The translations under genes were made by a program, and so were the position numbers. The notes beneath the pieces were generated by a model. That model searched no databases. It was not told the DNA's origin and worked only from the letters and a program-made list of their open reading frames with translations. Of a stretch of DNA of 64,000 bases, positions 48,135 through 56,950 are shown piece by piece (positions within the stretch are counted from its first letter, which is position 1; the number at the start of each line of letters is the position of its first letter). Source of the stretch: an uncultured Sutterella sp. (GTDB lineage: Bacteria > Pseudomonadota > Gammaproteobacteria > Burkholderiales > Burkholderiaceae_F); NCBI GenBank assembly GCA_900770335.1, contig CAAGKD010000094.1, positions 62,001-126,000 on the forward strand, read 5' to 3'.

Positions 48135-48992
48135 TCACTTGAGCGAGATCACCTTGCTGTCGAGCGTGGAGCCGGTCGGCTCCTCGAGCAGGTCGTTCGG
48201 ATCCTCGGACTCGATGGGATCGACGATGATGATCTTGTCGTTGCTGGGCTGCGCGGGAGGCGTCGTCGTGACGCTCGTCGAGAGCTCCGAGGGGGGTTCT
48301 GCCTGCGTGCGCTGCGCCTCCTTTCTCATGCCGTCGACGTTGAGGCCGAGCGTGCGGATCTTGCGGTAGAGGTGCGTGCGCTCCATGCCGGCGTGGCGCG
48401 CGAGCTCGGCCATCGAGTGGCCCATGTGCGTGAGCACCGTTCGGAAGTACGAGCGCTCGAGCTCGAAGAGCACGTCCCTGAAGGGGCGGTTGTAGTCGAG
48501 CGTGATGCCATAGCGCGGGATTTCGAAGACCGGAAGGCGTCCCGTGGGGCGGGGGGTCGGACGGCGCTTGAGCGCCTGGGCCCGCTTCTCGGCCTGGGCG
48601 CTCTCGGCGAGGGCGCGCTGCTGGGCGAACCAGTGCGCGATGCCGCCCTGGATCGCCGTGAGCAGGCGCTTGAGCGAGATGGGCTTCTCGATGAAGTCGA
48701 TCGCGCCGTCCTCCATCGCGCGCTTGGCCTGGTCGATCGAGCCGTGGCCGGACATGACGATGACGGGGAAGTTGAGCTTTCGGGCGTACTTCCATTCGCG
48801 CAGAAGCGTGAGGCCGTCCATGTCCGGCATCCAGATGTCCAGAAGCACCAGGTCAAAGTTGCGGCTTGACACCTGCTCGGTCGCTTCGGCCGCATTGGCG
48901 GCGGTCGAGACGCGATAGCCGGACTCCACGAGGATCTCCGAAAGGATGTTGCGGATGCCAAGCTCGTCGTCGACGATGAGAATTTCTGTCAT
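48135..48992 (-). CDS. NtrX-like response regulator lacking the AAA+ domain
   Basis: The 285-residue protein has a receiver domain (1-125) with the acidic pocket VDDE (7-10) and Asp52 in LLDIWMPDMDG, an intermediate linker and a Fis-type helix-turn-helix (about 185-230: FRTVLTHMGHSMAELARHAGM). The sigma54-activating AAA+ domain of NtrX is missing; no GAFTGA or Walker motif is present. Its start overlaps the kinase gene by four bases. The C-terminal tail is low complexity. Confidence 0.9.
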   Translation of the reverse strand: MTEILIVDDELGIRNILSEILVESGYRVSTAANAAEATEQVSSRNFDLVLLDIWMPDMDGLTLLREWKYARKLNFPVIVMSGHGSIDQAKRAMEDGAIDFIEKPISLKRLLTAIQGGIAHWFAQQRALAESAQAEKRAQALKRRPTPRPTGRLPVFEIPRYGITLDYNRPFRDVLFELERSYFRTVLTHMGHSMAELARHAGMERTHLYRKIRTLGLNVDGMRKEAQRTQAEPPSELSTSVTTTPPAQPSNDKIIIVDPIESEDPNDLLEEPTGSTLDSKVISLK

Positions 48993-51286
48993 GTTGCTTC
49001 GTTCGGTGCTTTTGCCTGTGTCTGCGGCCGCCCGGCCGGCGCGGTGTCATGACGCCGCGCCCTGTCCGGGGCTAGGTGCTCGAAGAGGATGTCAACCTGG
49101 GCGCCGAGGATGATGTTTCCGCTTCGGTCCGTCCGGTTGGAGAGGTGAATCGCGGCGCGGTGCTCGTCAAGAATCTTCTTGATCATCGGCAGGCCGAGGC
49201 CCGTGCCGGTCTCCTTTGTCGTGACGTAGGGTTCGAAGGCGCGCTCGAGGATATTTTCGCTGAAACCGACGCCGCTGTCATGCAGGCGCAGGAGCACTGC
49301 GCTCATGCCCCGGTCGCTGAGGATCCTGCGGGTCTCGATCACGATCCGGGGCGCGTCGCCCTCGGCGGCGTCGACGCTGTTGGAGACGAGATTATGAAGC
49401 ACCTGCCGCAGGCGCGCCTCGTCGCCCTCGATGAGCGGAACGTCCTCGCCGAGACGGAGCTCAAGAGGCGTGCCCGCCTCCGAGTAGAGCTGCGCGACGC
49501 TGCACAGGAACGCGTTGAGGTCGAGCGGCACGAGCTTCGCCTCGGGGAGCTTCGCGTACTCGCGGAAGTCGTTCACCATCTGCTTGAGCGCGTCGACCTG
49601 GGTGGTGATCGTCGTCACGGTCCGGTCGAGCATCTCCGCGTCCTCGACGGAGGCGAGCCTCGGCCCGAGCCGGAAGGAGAGCCGCTCTGCGGCGAGCTGG
49701 ATGGGCGTGAGGGGGTTCTTGATCTCATGGGCGAGCCTGCGAGCGACCTCGCCCCAGGCGGTCGCGCGCTGCGCCTCGAGGATCTTCGTGACGTCGTCGG
49801 CGACGATGACGAGCCCCGGCTCGTTCGTGCCGAGGGGCATGTGCGAGAGCTTGAGAAAGAGCGGCACGGCGCCCGAGGGTCGGTCGAGCTGGAATTCCAG
49901 ACTCGCCGAGGCGACGTCGGGCGAGAAGCCGAGCGAGAGCCGGGCGCTGCGGATGGCCTCGAATAGCTCGGGCTCGACCTCGTCGAGCCGCGCGTCGCGC
50001 CGGCAGGCCGGCTCGCCGAAGATCTGCCGGGCGGCGGCGTTCGCCGTGACGACGCGGCTGGCGCTGTCAAGAACGATCACGCCCGAGGAGATGTTCGCAA
50101 GAACCCGCTCGAGGTAGGCGTGGGCCTGCTCGGCCCGCCGGCGCTGCTCGTCGATGACGCTGCGCGACTCCGAGAGGTCCCGGATCATCTGGTTGAAGGA
50201 CTGCGTGAGCACGCTGATCTCGCTGCCGTCGCCGAACTCGCGGATGGGCTGGAAGTTGCCGTCAGCGACGCGCCGCGTGCCCTGCTCGAGCTGCTGCACG
50301 GGCGCGACCGTGCGCCGCGCGAAGTCAAGCGACAGCGCGAACGCGCCGAGCACGCCGAGCAGCATGATCAGAAAGAGCGTGCTCGCGTAGACGCTCTGCA
50401 GCGAGGCGCGCGAGAGCACGAGCGTCTGGTAGTCGCGGTAGCCCGCGACGAGGACGGCGGCATTCTTCGCGGTTTCGTCCGCCACGGGCTGGATGACCTG
50501 CAGGTAGAGTTGCTGGCGGCGCAGCCTCAGGCCGGACTCCGGAGCGGACGCCGCGGCGCTCTGCGCGTCGCTCAGTATGGGAACGATCACCCGGATGGTG
50601 AGCCGCCCCTCGCGCAGGTCCTCGTAGTTCTCGAGGGCGTCGCCGTCGATGACGCTGTAGATGCCTGAGCTCTTGACGGTCTGGATCTGTCCGGAGGTGG
50701 GCAGGTCCGGCATGAGCACGTTCACGCGCGAGCCCGCGGCTGCGACGGCCGTGCCGTTCGCGAGGAAGACGAGCGCCTCGAGCCCGGGCTGGCCGTCGAC
50801 GGCCCGCAGCAGGTCCTGCATGATGAGGGGCGCGGGGGTGTTGGCGAGCCCCGCGGCGATGCGCCGCGCCGTCGCCTCGGTCTCGTGCTGGTGCCGCGTG
50901 AGGATGTCGCGCGTGATGGTCACGCCCGAGTCGAGGGCCTTCTCGACGCGCACGTCGAACCATGAGTCGATCGAGCGAGAAATGAAGACCGAGGAGACGA
51001 CGTAGATGAGCACGCAGGGCAGCAGCGCGAGTCCGGCGGCGCTCAGCGCCAGGCGGCTCGTCATGCGCGCGCCGAACTCGCGGCTGCGTAGGCGCTGCCA
51101 GAGCCGCAGGCTCATCGCGGCGACGATGGCGAAGAGCATCACCGCGATCACGCGGTTGACGACGAGCAGCGCGGGGAACCAGCGCTCGAAGAGCGACGAG
51201 TCCGTGCTCGTTGCGGCGAGGATGAACAGGGAGAGCCCCGCCAGGGCGAGCAGGGCGATGAAGATCCCGCGAAGCCGGGACGGCAT
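48989..51286 (-). CDS. NtrY-like sensor histidine kinase
   Basis: The 765-residue kinase has about three N-terminal membrane helices, a periplasmic sensing region and a further helix near 300-322. A HAMP domain (about 322-375) and a PAS domain (about 390-505) follow. The H-box RLAHEIKNPLTPIQLAAERL has His520, and a C-terminal ATPase domain contains GTGLGLPMIK. It pairs with the regulator by a four-base overlap. Confidence 0.93.
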   Translation of the reverse strand: MPSRLRGIFIALLALAGLSLFILAATSTDSSLFERWFPALLVVNRVIAVMLFAIVAAMSLRLWQRLRSREFGARMTSRLALSAAGLALLPCVLIYVVSSVFISRSIDSWFDVRVEKALDSGVTITRDILTRHQHETEATARRIAAGLANTPAPLIMQDLLRAVDGQPGLEALVFLANGTAVAAAGSRVNVLMPDLPTSGQIQTVKSSGIYSVIDGDALENYEDLREGRLTIRVIVPILSDAQSAAASAPESGLRLRRQQLYLQVIQPVADETAKNAAVLVAGYRDYQTLVLSRASLQSVYASTLFLIMLLGVLGAFALSLDFARRTVAPVQQLEQGTRRVADGNFQPIREFGDGSEISVLTQSFNQMIRDLSESRSVIDEQRRRAEQAHAYLERVLANISSGVIVLDSASRVVTANAAARQIFGEPACRRDARLDEVEPELFEAIRSARLSLGFSPDVASASLEFQLDRPSGAVPLFLKLSHMPLGTNEPGLVIVADDVTKILEAQRATAWGEVARRLAHEIKNPLTPIQLAAERLSFRLGPRLASVEDAEMLDRTVTTITTQVDALKQMVNDFREYAKLPEAKLVPLDLNAFLCSVAQLYSEAGTPLELRLGEDVPLIEGDEARLRQVLHNLVSNSVDAAEGDAPRIVIETRRILSDRGMSAVLLRLHDSGVGFSENILERAFEPYVTTKETGTGLGLPMIKKILDEHRAAIHLSNRTDRSGNIILGAQVDILFEHLAPDRARRHDTAPAGRPQTQAKAPNEAT

Positions 51287-51292
51287 GGCGCG

Positions 51293-51898
51293 TCACTCTC
51301 CGGCCGGGGCCCGGAGACTCTCCGGGACGGCCACCGGCTGCCAGTCGCTCTCGATCGTCCAGTCGTCCGAGTCGTGGCTCGTCACCTGCATGGGCTTGGG
51401 GAGCTTGCTCGCGTCGAGGTAGAACCGCAATGACGCGGCGACGTCCGAGCGCGAGGCCGCGTCGCTTGCCGCGACGCGCCAGCGCCGGATGTTCTTGATG
51501 TAGGGCAGGGCCTCCTCGAGCGAGTCGAAGCCGAGCGAGATGCCGCTGTAGGAGACGGCGTAGCGCCGCGTGAGCGGGTTGAATGAGAGCCGGATGTGGA
51601 AGTCGCTCTCAGCGACGTCCTTGTCGAGCCAGTACCAGCGCTTGCGCGAGAGATCGAACTCGTACGTGAAGTAGAGCGCGATGCCCCGGTGCATGGCGTC
51701 GATGAGCGGCATCGGGATGTCGAACTCATAGTGCGCTTCGATGAACAGCCCCGGCCGCTCCCCGGGCTCGTCGGCCGTGAGCTCCGCGCCCATGAGCTCG
51801 GCCCGGGCCGCGAGGGCCGGGAGGGCGGCCGCGAGGAGCGCCGCGCAGAGCGTCTGCGCGGCGAGCTGTCGAAGCCGGGGTGCGGAGGACATGGGCAT
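51293..51898 (-). CDS. DUF4390 family exported protein
   Basis: The 201-residue product has a signal peptide (about 1-33) and a domain rich in charged beta strands (ALYFTYEFDLSRKRWYWLDKDVA). DUF4390 proteins sit between rsmB and ntrY in many betaproteobacteria, as here. The function is not known. The gaps on either side are short, consistent with one operon. Confidence 0.8.
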   Translation of the reverse strand: MPMSSAPRLRQLAAQTLCAALLAAALPALAARAELMGAELTADEPGERPGLFIEAHYEFDIPMPLIDAMHRGIALYFTYEFDLSRKRWYWLDKDVAESDFHIRLSFNPLTRRYAVSYSGISLGFDSLEEALPYIKNIRRWRVAASDAASRSDVAASLRFYLDASKLPKPMQVTSHDSDDWTIESDWQPVAVPESLRAPAGE

Positions 51899-51917
51899 GC
51901 CGGGGCCGGAAGGTGGG

Positions 51918-53273
51918 TCAGAGCTTCGCGAGAAGCGCGTAGAAGAAGCCGTCGTGGACCGCGGGCAGGCCGTCGCCGGAAGGCCAGGCGCCGTCCTCCG
52001 CCGGGGTCAGGGTCATCATACCTGTGCCGCCCTCGGCGGGCGCGACGAGCTCCGCGTCGGCGTGCCGCGAGAGGAAGGCGCGGATCTGTCCCGAGCCCTC
52101 CTCGGGGAAGATCGAGCAGGTGCAGAAGAGCATGCGCCCCCCCTTTCTCAGGCACGGCCAGAGCGTCTCGAGCAGGCGGCGCTGCTCGGCGGCGAGCCGG
52201 CGGATGTCATCGGGGCGCCGCGACCAGGGCACGTCGGGCTGGCGCCGGACGATGCCGCTCGCCGTGCAGGGCGCGTCAAGGAGAATGGCGTCGAATGGCT
52301 CGCCATCCCACCACTCGGACGTCCTGGCCGCATCGGCGGCGCGCACGTCCGCATGGAGTCCGAGGCGCGCGAGAGTGGCGCCGATGAGCGCGGCGCGCTC
52401 CGGGTCGATCTCAAGCGCGGTCACGCGGCAGTCCGTCCGTTCGAGGATGTGGGCGGTCTTGCCGCCCGGGGCGGCGCAGGCGTCGAGCACCCGGTCGCCC
52501 GGACGGACGGGCAGGAAGTGCGCCGCGAGCTGCGTGCCCGCGTCCTGCACCGAGACGTCGCCCTCGGCGAAGCCCGGAATGCGGTCGACCGGAAGGGGCT
52601 TGCCGAGCATGACCGCCTCGGGGCCGATCCTGCGCGCCTCGACGCCGGCTTCGGCGAGCCGGGCGAGATACGCCTCGAGCGTCGTCCGGCGCACGTTGAC
52701 ACGCAGCGTCATCGGCGCGTGACGCGTCGCGAGCTCGAGGATCCGCTCCCAGCGGTCCGGGTGCGCCTCGCGCACGCGTCGGATCCACCAGGCGGGGGCG
52801 TTGAAGCGCACTTCGGGCTCGGTGAAGCACGCCGCGAGAAGGGTCTCCCGCTCGCGCAGGAATCTTCTGAGCACGGCGTTGACGAGACCGGTGAAGCGCG
52901 CCGTCCGCCGGCTCTCGCGCGCGGCGCTGACGGCTTCGTTGACGAGCGTGAAGTCGCTGTAGCGCTTTCCGACGGCGAGCGCGAGCGCGACCTCGAGGAT
53001 GCCGAGAACGGGCGGGGGCGGAGGCGCCGCGAGCAGGCGCCGCGAGAGAGCGCCGCAGAGCGCGCGGTTGCGCACGACGTCGTAGAGGATCGACTGGAGC
53101 GCGGCCCGGCCGATCGGATGGAGCCCCTCGGCGACGGCGTCAAGCGCCGGACCGATCGAGGCGCCGTCGAGCATCATGGCGCGCGCCTCGACGGTGAGGT
53201 GGATCAGACGCCGCAGGGAGAGCTGGCGGTTCGGATCGGGCGCCTTGAGTTCGGCGAAAGCGGTCTGCGTCAT
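51918..53273 (-). CDS. rsmB: 16S rRNA (cytosine967-C5)-methyltransferase
   Basis: Methylates C967 of 16S rRNA. The 451-residue protein has an N-terminal NusB-like domain (about 10-150) and a C-terminal methyltransferase domain with DACAAPGGKTAHILE, DAPCTASGI and the catalytic region FCTCSIFPEEG. The start overlaps fmt by four bases. It leads into the DUF4390, NtrY and NtrX-like genes. Confidence 0.95.
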   Translation of the reverse strand: MTQTAFAELKAPDPNRQLSLRRLIHLTVEARAMMLDGASIGPALDAVAEGLHPIGRAALQSILYDVVRNRALCGALSRRLLAAPPPPPVLGILEVALALAVGKRYSDFTLVNEAVSAARESRRTARFTGLVNAVLRRFLRERETLLAACFTEPEVRFNAPAWWIRRVREAHPDRWERILELATRHAPMTLRVNVRRTTLEAYLARLAEAGVEARRIGPEAVMLGKPLPVDRIPGFAEGDVSVQDAGTQLAAHFLPVRPGDRVLDACAAPGGKTAHILERTDCRVTALEIDPERAALIGATLARLGLHADVRAADAARTSEWWDGEPFDAILLDAPCTASGIVRRQPDVPWSRRPDDIRRLAAEQRRLLETLWPCLRKGGRMLFCTCSIFPEEGSGQIRAFLSRHADAELVAPAEGGTGMMTLTPAEDGAWPSGDGLPAVHDGFFYALLAKL

Positions 53274-54232
53274 TGGAGCGCCTCCCCGGGACGGATCGAA
53301 AGACTCTGGACGGTCGCGGGCGCGGGCATGCGGGGCTTGCCCGCGCGCTGGAGCGTCTCCATGCGCAGCGCGTCCTCGCCGCAGGCGACCGTGAGGGCGC
53401 CGTCGACGCCGATCACCGTTCCCGGGGCGGCGCCGGAAGGATTGCCGACGGCCTCGGCGGACCAGACCTTGACGGGGGTGCCGTCGCGCTCGAACTGCAG
53501 TCCGGGGAAGGGCGTGAACGCGCGCATGCGGCGGGCGAGGAGCTCCGCGGAGTCGCTCCAGCGGATGCGGCTCTCGTGCTTGAGGAGCTTCTCGGCGTAG
53601 AGAACCCCTTCCTCGGGCTGGGGCGTCCAGGAGAGCGCGTCCGGCTTGCGCAGCGCGCGCACAAGGAGGTCCGCCCCCATCAGGGCGAGGCGGTCCGTGA
53701 GCGAGGCGTTCGTCTCGTCCGGGCCGATGGGCGTGCGCTCGACGAGCACGGACGGGCCCGTGTCGAGTCCGAGCTCCATCTTCATGAGCGTGACGCCCGT
53801 CTCGGCGTCGCCCGCCTCGATCGCGCGCGCGATCGGCGCGGCGCCGCGCCAGCGCGGCAGGAGGCTTGCGTGGATGTTGAGCGCCCGGATGTCTCCGTTC
53901 GCTCCGATGCCGCGGGCGCAGTCGAGAACAGGCTGCGGAAGAATGAGTCCGTAGGCGGCGACGACAAGGAGGTCTGCGTCGATCGCGCGAAGGCGCTCAT
54001 GCATGCGCGCGGCGCCCTCGGGATCGCGCTTGAGGCTCAGCGTGAGCGGCGTCTCGACGGGAATGCCGAGCGATTCGGCGAGGACCTTCACCGGCGAGGG
54101 CGTGAGCTTCATGCCGCGGCCGCTCGGGCGGTCGGGCTGGGTCAGCGCGAGGGGGATCTCATGGCCCGCCTCGGCGAGCGCGCGAAGAGCCGTCGCCGCA
54201 AAATCCGGCGTGCCGGCAAATATGATTCTCAT
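53270..54232 (-). CDS. fmt: Methionyl-tRNA formyltransferase
   Basis: Formylates Met-tRNA(fMet) for initiation. The 320-residue product starts MRIIFAGTPDFAATALRA and has the formyl-binding region ALNIHASLLPRWRGAAPI and a C-terminal OB-fold domain. The frame stays open upstream to 54724, but ATG 54232 gives the family start. Its usual neighbour def is nearby but split off by the hydrolase gene. Confidence 0.96.
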   Translation of the reverse strand: MRIIFAGTPDFAATALRALAEAGHEIPLALTQPDRPSGRGMKLTPSPVKVLAESLGIPVETPLTLSLKRDPEGAARMHERLRAIDADLLVVAAYGLILPQPVLDCARGIGANGDIRALNIHASLLPRWRGAAPIARAIEAGDAETGVTLMKMELGLDTGPSVLVERTPIGPDETNASLTDRLALMGADLLVRALRKPDALSWTPQPEEGVLYAEKLLKHESRIRWSDSAELLARRMRAFTPFPGLQFERDGTPVKVWSAEAVGNPSGAAPGTVIGVDGALTVACGEDALRMETLQRAGKPRMPAPATVQSLSIRPGEALQ

Positions 54233-54324
54233 GTTGGTGAACCTGTCATGGTTTTCGGACTTGACCGGCCATTGTAAATGCCGGGAGGAGCCGGCTGAAG
54301 CCGAGGATGACGCGAGGAGGCGGC

Positions 54325-55230
54325 GTGAGAGGAAAGGAAATTCTTGAATGCGGGGACTTCCGGCTGGCGTATCGCCGCTGGGGCGGCGAGGAGGCGCCGG
54401 CCGTCGTGCTGCTGATGGGGCTCGGCCTTCCTTCGGACGCCTGGCCCGCGGGCATCGTCTCCGGGCTCCTCGCCGAAGGGTTCCAGGTGATCGCCCCGGA
54501 CAACCGGGACTCGGGCGAATCCTCCCGGATGAGCGCGTGGCAGGTTGACCGCAGGGACGTCGGCCGGGCGATCGTGCGGACGCTTCTTGGGCTGCGCGTG
54601 ACGGGCGAGTACGCGCTCGAGGACATGGCGCTTGACGTCGAGCGCCTTCTTGACGCCCTAGGCATTCGCCGGGCGCATGTCGCAGGGGTCTCCATGGGCG
54701 GAATGATCGCCCAGGTCTTTGCAAGCCAGTGCCCGAACCGGGCCGCCACGCTCACGTCGATCTCCTCGGCGAGCGGGAATCCCAGGACGGGGCTCGGGCG
54801 TCTGCGAGCGGTCGCGGCCGTCGCGGCGACCGGGGCCTGCGGTACGCCCGAGGAGGTGAGGCGCCACTTCACGCGCATCCTGACGCTGCTTTCCGGATCG
54901 AAGTACCGTCCCTCGGCTGAGGAGCTCGAGGAGGCGCTCGCAAGCGCTCCGAGGATCGGATTCGACGCGGCGGCCACGCGCCGCCAGCTGATGGCGATCC
55001 TCGCGAGCGGAAACCGCGCGCGCTCGCTCAGGGAGCTGCGCGTGCCGACGCTCGTCATCCACGGCAGGGAGGACCCGCTTCTGCCCTTCGCCGCGGGCGA
55101 GGAGACGGCGCGGCTCATTCCCGGCGCGCGGCTCATCGCCGTCGACGGTCTCGGGCATCAGCTGCCGCCCGCGCTCATGGCGCAGTACGCGCAGTGGGTC
55201 GCGCGGCACTGCCACGCGCATCCGGCCTGA
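54325..55230 (+). CDS. Alpha/beta hydrolase
   Basis: A 301-residue alpha/beta hydrolase. The nucleophile elbow is GVSMGG (Ser123), the acid lies in IHGREDPLLP, and the histidine in VDGLGHQLPP. It resembles haloperoxidase- or esterase-like members, but the substrate is unknown. GTG at 54325 with GAGGAGG four bases upstream is preferred to an ATG at 54307. It lies on the plus strand between the minus-strand genes fmt and def. Confidence 0.85.
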   Translation: MRGKEILECGDFRLAYRRWGGEEAPAVVLLMGLGLPSDAWPAGIVSGLLAEGFQVIAPDNRDSGESSRMSAWQVDRRDVGRAIVRTLLGLRVTGEYALEDMALDVERLLDALGIRRAHVAGVSMGGMIAQVFASQCPNRAATLTSISSASGNPRTGLGRLRAVAAVAATGACGTPEEVRRHFTRILTLLSGSKYRPSAEELEEALASAPRIGFDAAATRRQLMAILASGNRARSLRELRVPTLVIHGREDPLLPFAAGEETARLIPGARLIAVDGLGHQLPPALMAQYAQWVARHCHAHPA

Positions 55231-55234
55231 GCGG

Positions 55235-55774
55235 TCAGCGGCGCTCGCGCTCCTTCTCCTTTTCCTTCTCGCGCTCCTCGCGGCGGAGCTTGCGCAGCTT
55301 GTTGCAGGCGCGCTGCTTCTTGAGCATGGAAAGGTGGTCGATGAAGACGACGCCGTCAAGGTGGTCCATCTCGTGCTGGACGCAGACGGCGAGGAGCTCC
55401 GTGCAGTCAAGCTCGAAGGTCTCGCCGTTCGCATCCTGGGCGCGCACGCGCACGTGCGCAGGACGCTTGACGTGCTCGTAGAGCCCCTTGAGCGAGAGGC
55501 ATCCCTCCTCATGATCCTGCAGCTCCTCGCTCGCCTCGATGATCTCGGGGTTGCAGAGAACGAGCAGGCCCGTCTTGTCTTCGGTGACGTCTATGACGAC
55601 GATGCGCTTGAGAACGCCGACCTGGTTGGCCGCGAGGCCCACGCCGGGCGCCTCGTACATCGTCTCAGCCATGTCGGCGGCGAGACGGCGCAGGTCGTCG
55701 TCAAAGACCTCGATGGGCTCGGCCTTCGCGGCGAGGACGGGATTGGGATACTGGATGACGGCAAGCTTTGCCAC
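55235..55774 (-). CDS. def: Peptide deformylase
   Basis: Removes the N-formyl group from nascent proteins. The 179-residue product has all three motifs: GVGLAANQVG (44-53), EGCLS with Cys92, and QHEMDH with His134, Glu135 and His138. The C-terminus is a long Lys/Glu/Arg-rich tail. It is convergent with the hydrolase gene (four bases between stops) and divergent from dprA. Confidence 0.97.
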   Translation of the reverse strand: MAKLAVIQYPNPVLAAKAEPIEVFDDDLRRLAADMAETMYEAPGVGLAANQVGVLKRIVVIDVTEDKTGLLVLCNPEIIEASEELQDHEEGCLSLKGLYEHVKRPAHVRVRAQDANGETFELDCTELLAVCVQHEMDHLDGVVFIDHLSMLKKQRACNKLRKLRREEREKEKEKERERR

Positions 55775-55917
55775 GGGAGAGCTCCTTCCCGCGCATGCGG
55801 GAGGACAGGCGCGCGATTCCGGCCGGCGTTCGGGCGGCAGGATCCGCAGGGGAATTCAACAAGGCTGAAAATTATAAGGTTGCCGAAGACGCCGCTGAAA
55901 TGAGGGAGTTCGAAGGA

Positions 55918-56802
55918 ATGGCAGAGGAAAACGCGCTTGCGGCGGATGCCGCGGACTGGATCGCGCTTGCGCTCGCGCGAAATCTCGACACGCTCGCCGC
56001 CGTGCGGCTTTTGCGCGCATTCGGCTCTCCCGCGGAGACCCTCGGCGCGTCGCTCACGGATCTCGCCCGCGTCGCGGGGATGCCCGCTGCCGAAGGCGTG
56101 AGGGCCGCCGCGCGCGGCCTCGAGGAGGCCGATGACGCGCTCGAGTGGCTTCGAGGAACGCCCGGCGCGCGGCTTATCACGCTTGCAGATCCGGATTTTC
56201 CGGCGCGCCTTGTCGGGACGGGGCGCGCGCCGCTAGCGCTCTTCGCGCGCGGGGACGCGTCGCTCCTTTCGGGCGAGCTCGTCGCCGTGGTCGGCGCCGA
56301 GGCGCCGACGGAGGAGGGCGCGCGGGACGCCTTCGAGTTCGCCCGCGCGATCAGCGAGGCGGGCGCGTCGGTGCTCGCCGTCGTCGAGGAGGGAGTCGCA
56401 AGCGCCGCGCTCTCGGGGGCGCTCTCCTCCCGGGGCGGCCGTCCGCCGACTGCGCTCCTGGCGACGGGCCTCGCGAAGGCCCCGCGCGGGCGGGCGGAGC
56501 TGCAGCGGGCGGTGCTCGACGCCGGAGGGCTCCTGCTTTCGGCCGAGGCGCCGGGAAGCGGGCAGGATGAGGCGAGCCGGCGGCGCAGGGACGGCATCCT
56601 CGCGGCCCTGCCCGGGCGGCTGCTTCTCGTCGAGGCCTCCCGCAGGGACCCGGCCGTCGCCGTGGCGCGCGACGCGGCCGGATGCGGCACCGCGGTGGGA
56701 GCGATTCCGGGGTCGATCCACGCCCCGCTCGCCCGCGGCGGCAATCTCCTCATCCGCGAGGGCGCGGCGCTCGTCGAGACCGTCGGGGATCTGCTCGCCT
56801 GA
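55918..56802 (+). CDS. dprA: Degenerate DprA/Smf-family protein
   Basis: DprA loads RecA on incoming single-stranded DNA during transformation. The 294-residue product keeps the N-terminal SAM-like region and an overall Rossmann layout ending in IPGSIHAPLARGGNLLIREGA. Expected signatures are lost: GSR reads GAE (126-128), SGLARGID is absent (the corresponding stretch is VEEGVASAAL, about 156-165), and RNR-type residues near 220 read RRRRDG. The C-terminal winged helix is missing. It sits before topB as smf usually does. Starts at 55900 or 55768 are possible. Confidence 0.75.
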   Translation: MAEENALAADAADWIALALARNLDTLAAVRLLRAFGSPAETLGASLTDLARVAGMPAAEGVRAAARGLEEADDALEWLRGTPGARLITLADPDFPARLVGTGRAPLALFARGDASLLSGELVAVVGAEAPTEEGARDAFEFARAISEAGASVLAVVEEGVASAALSGALSSRGGRPPTALLATGLAKAPRGRAELQRAVLDAGGLLLSAEAPGSGQDEASRRRRDGILAALPGRLLLVEASRRDPAVAVARDAAGCGTAVGAIPGSIHAPLARGGNLLIREGAALVETVGDLLA

Positions 56803-56950
56803 TTGGCGGCTGAGCATGCGGCGAGACCCTCTGCGCAAAGATGACATAATGCGCCTGCCTCCGGGGGGCAGTCTTCGGAGCGCACGCACAAGACACTGAA
56901 ATCAATTCACCCGGCGGCCGAGCGCACGTCCCGCAGGGAGGAGAAAAGCC

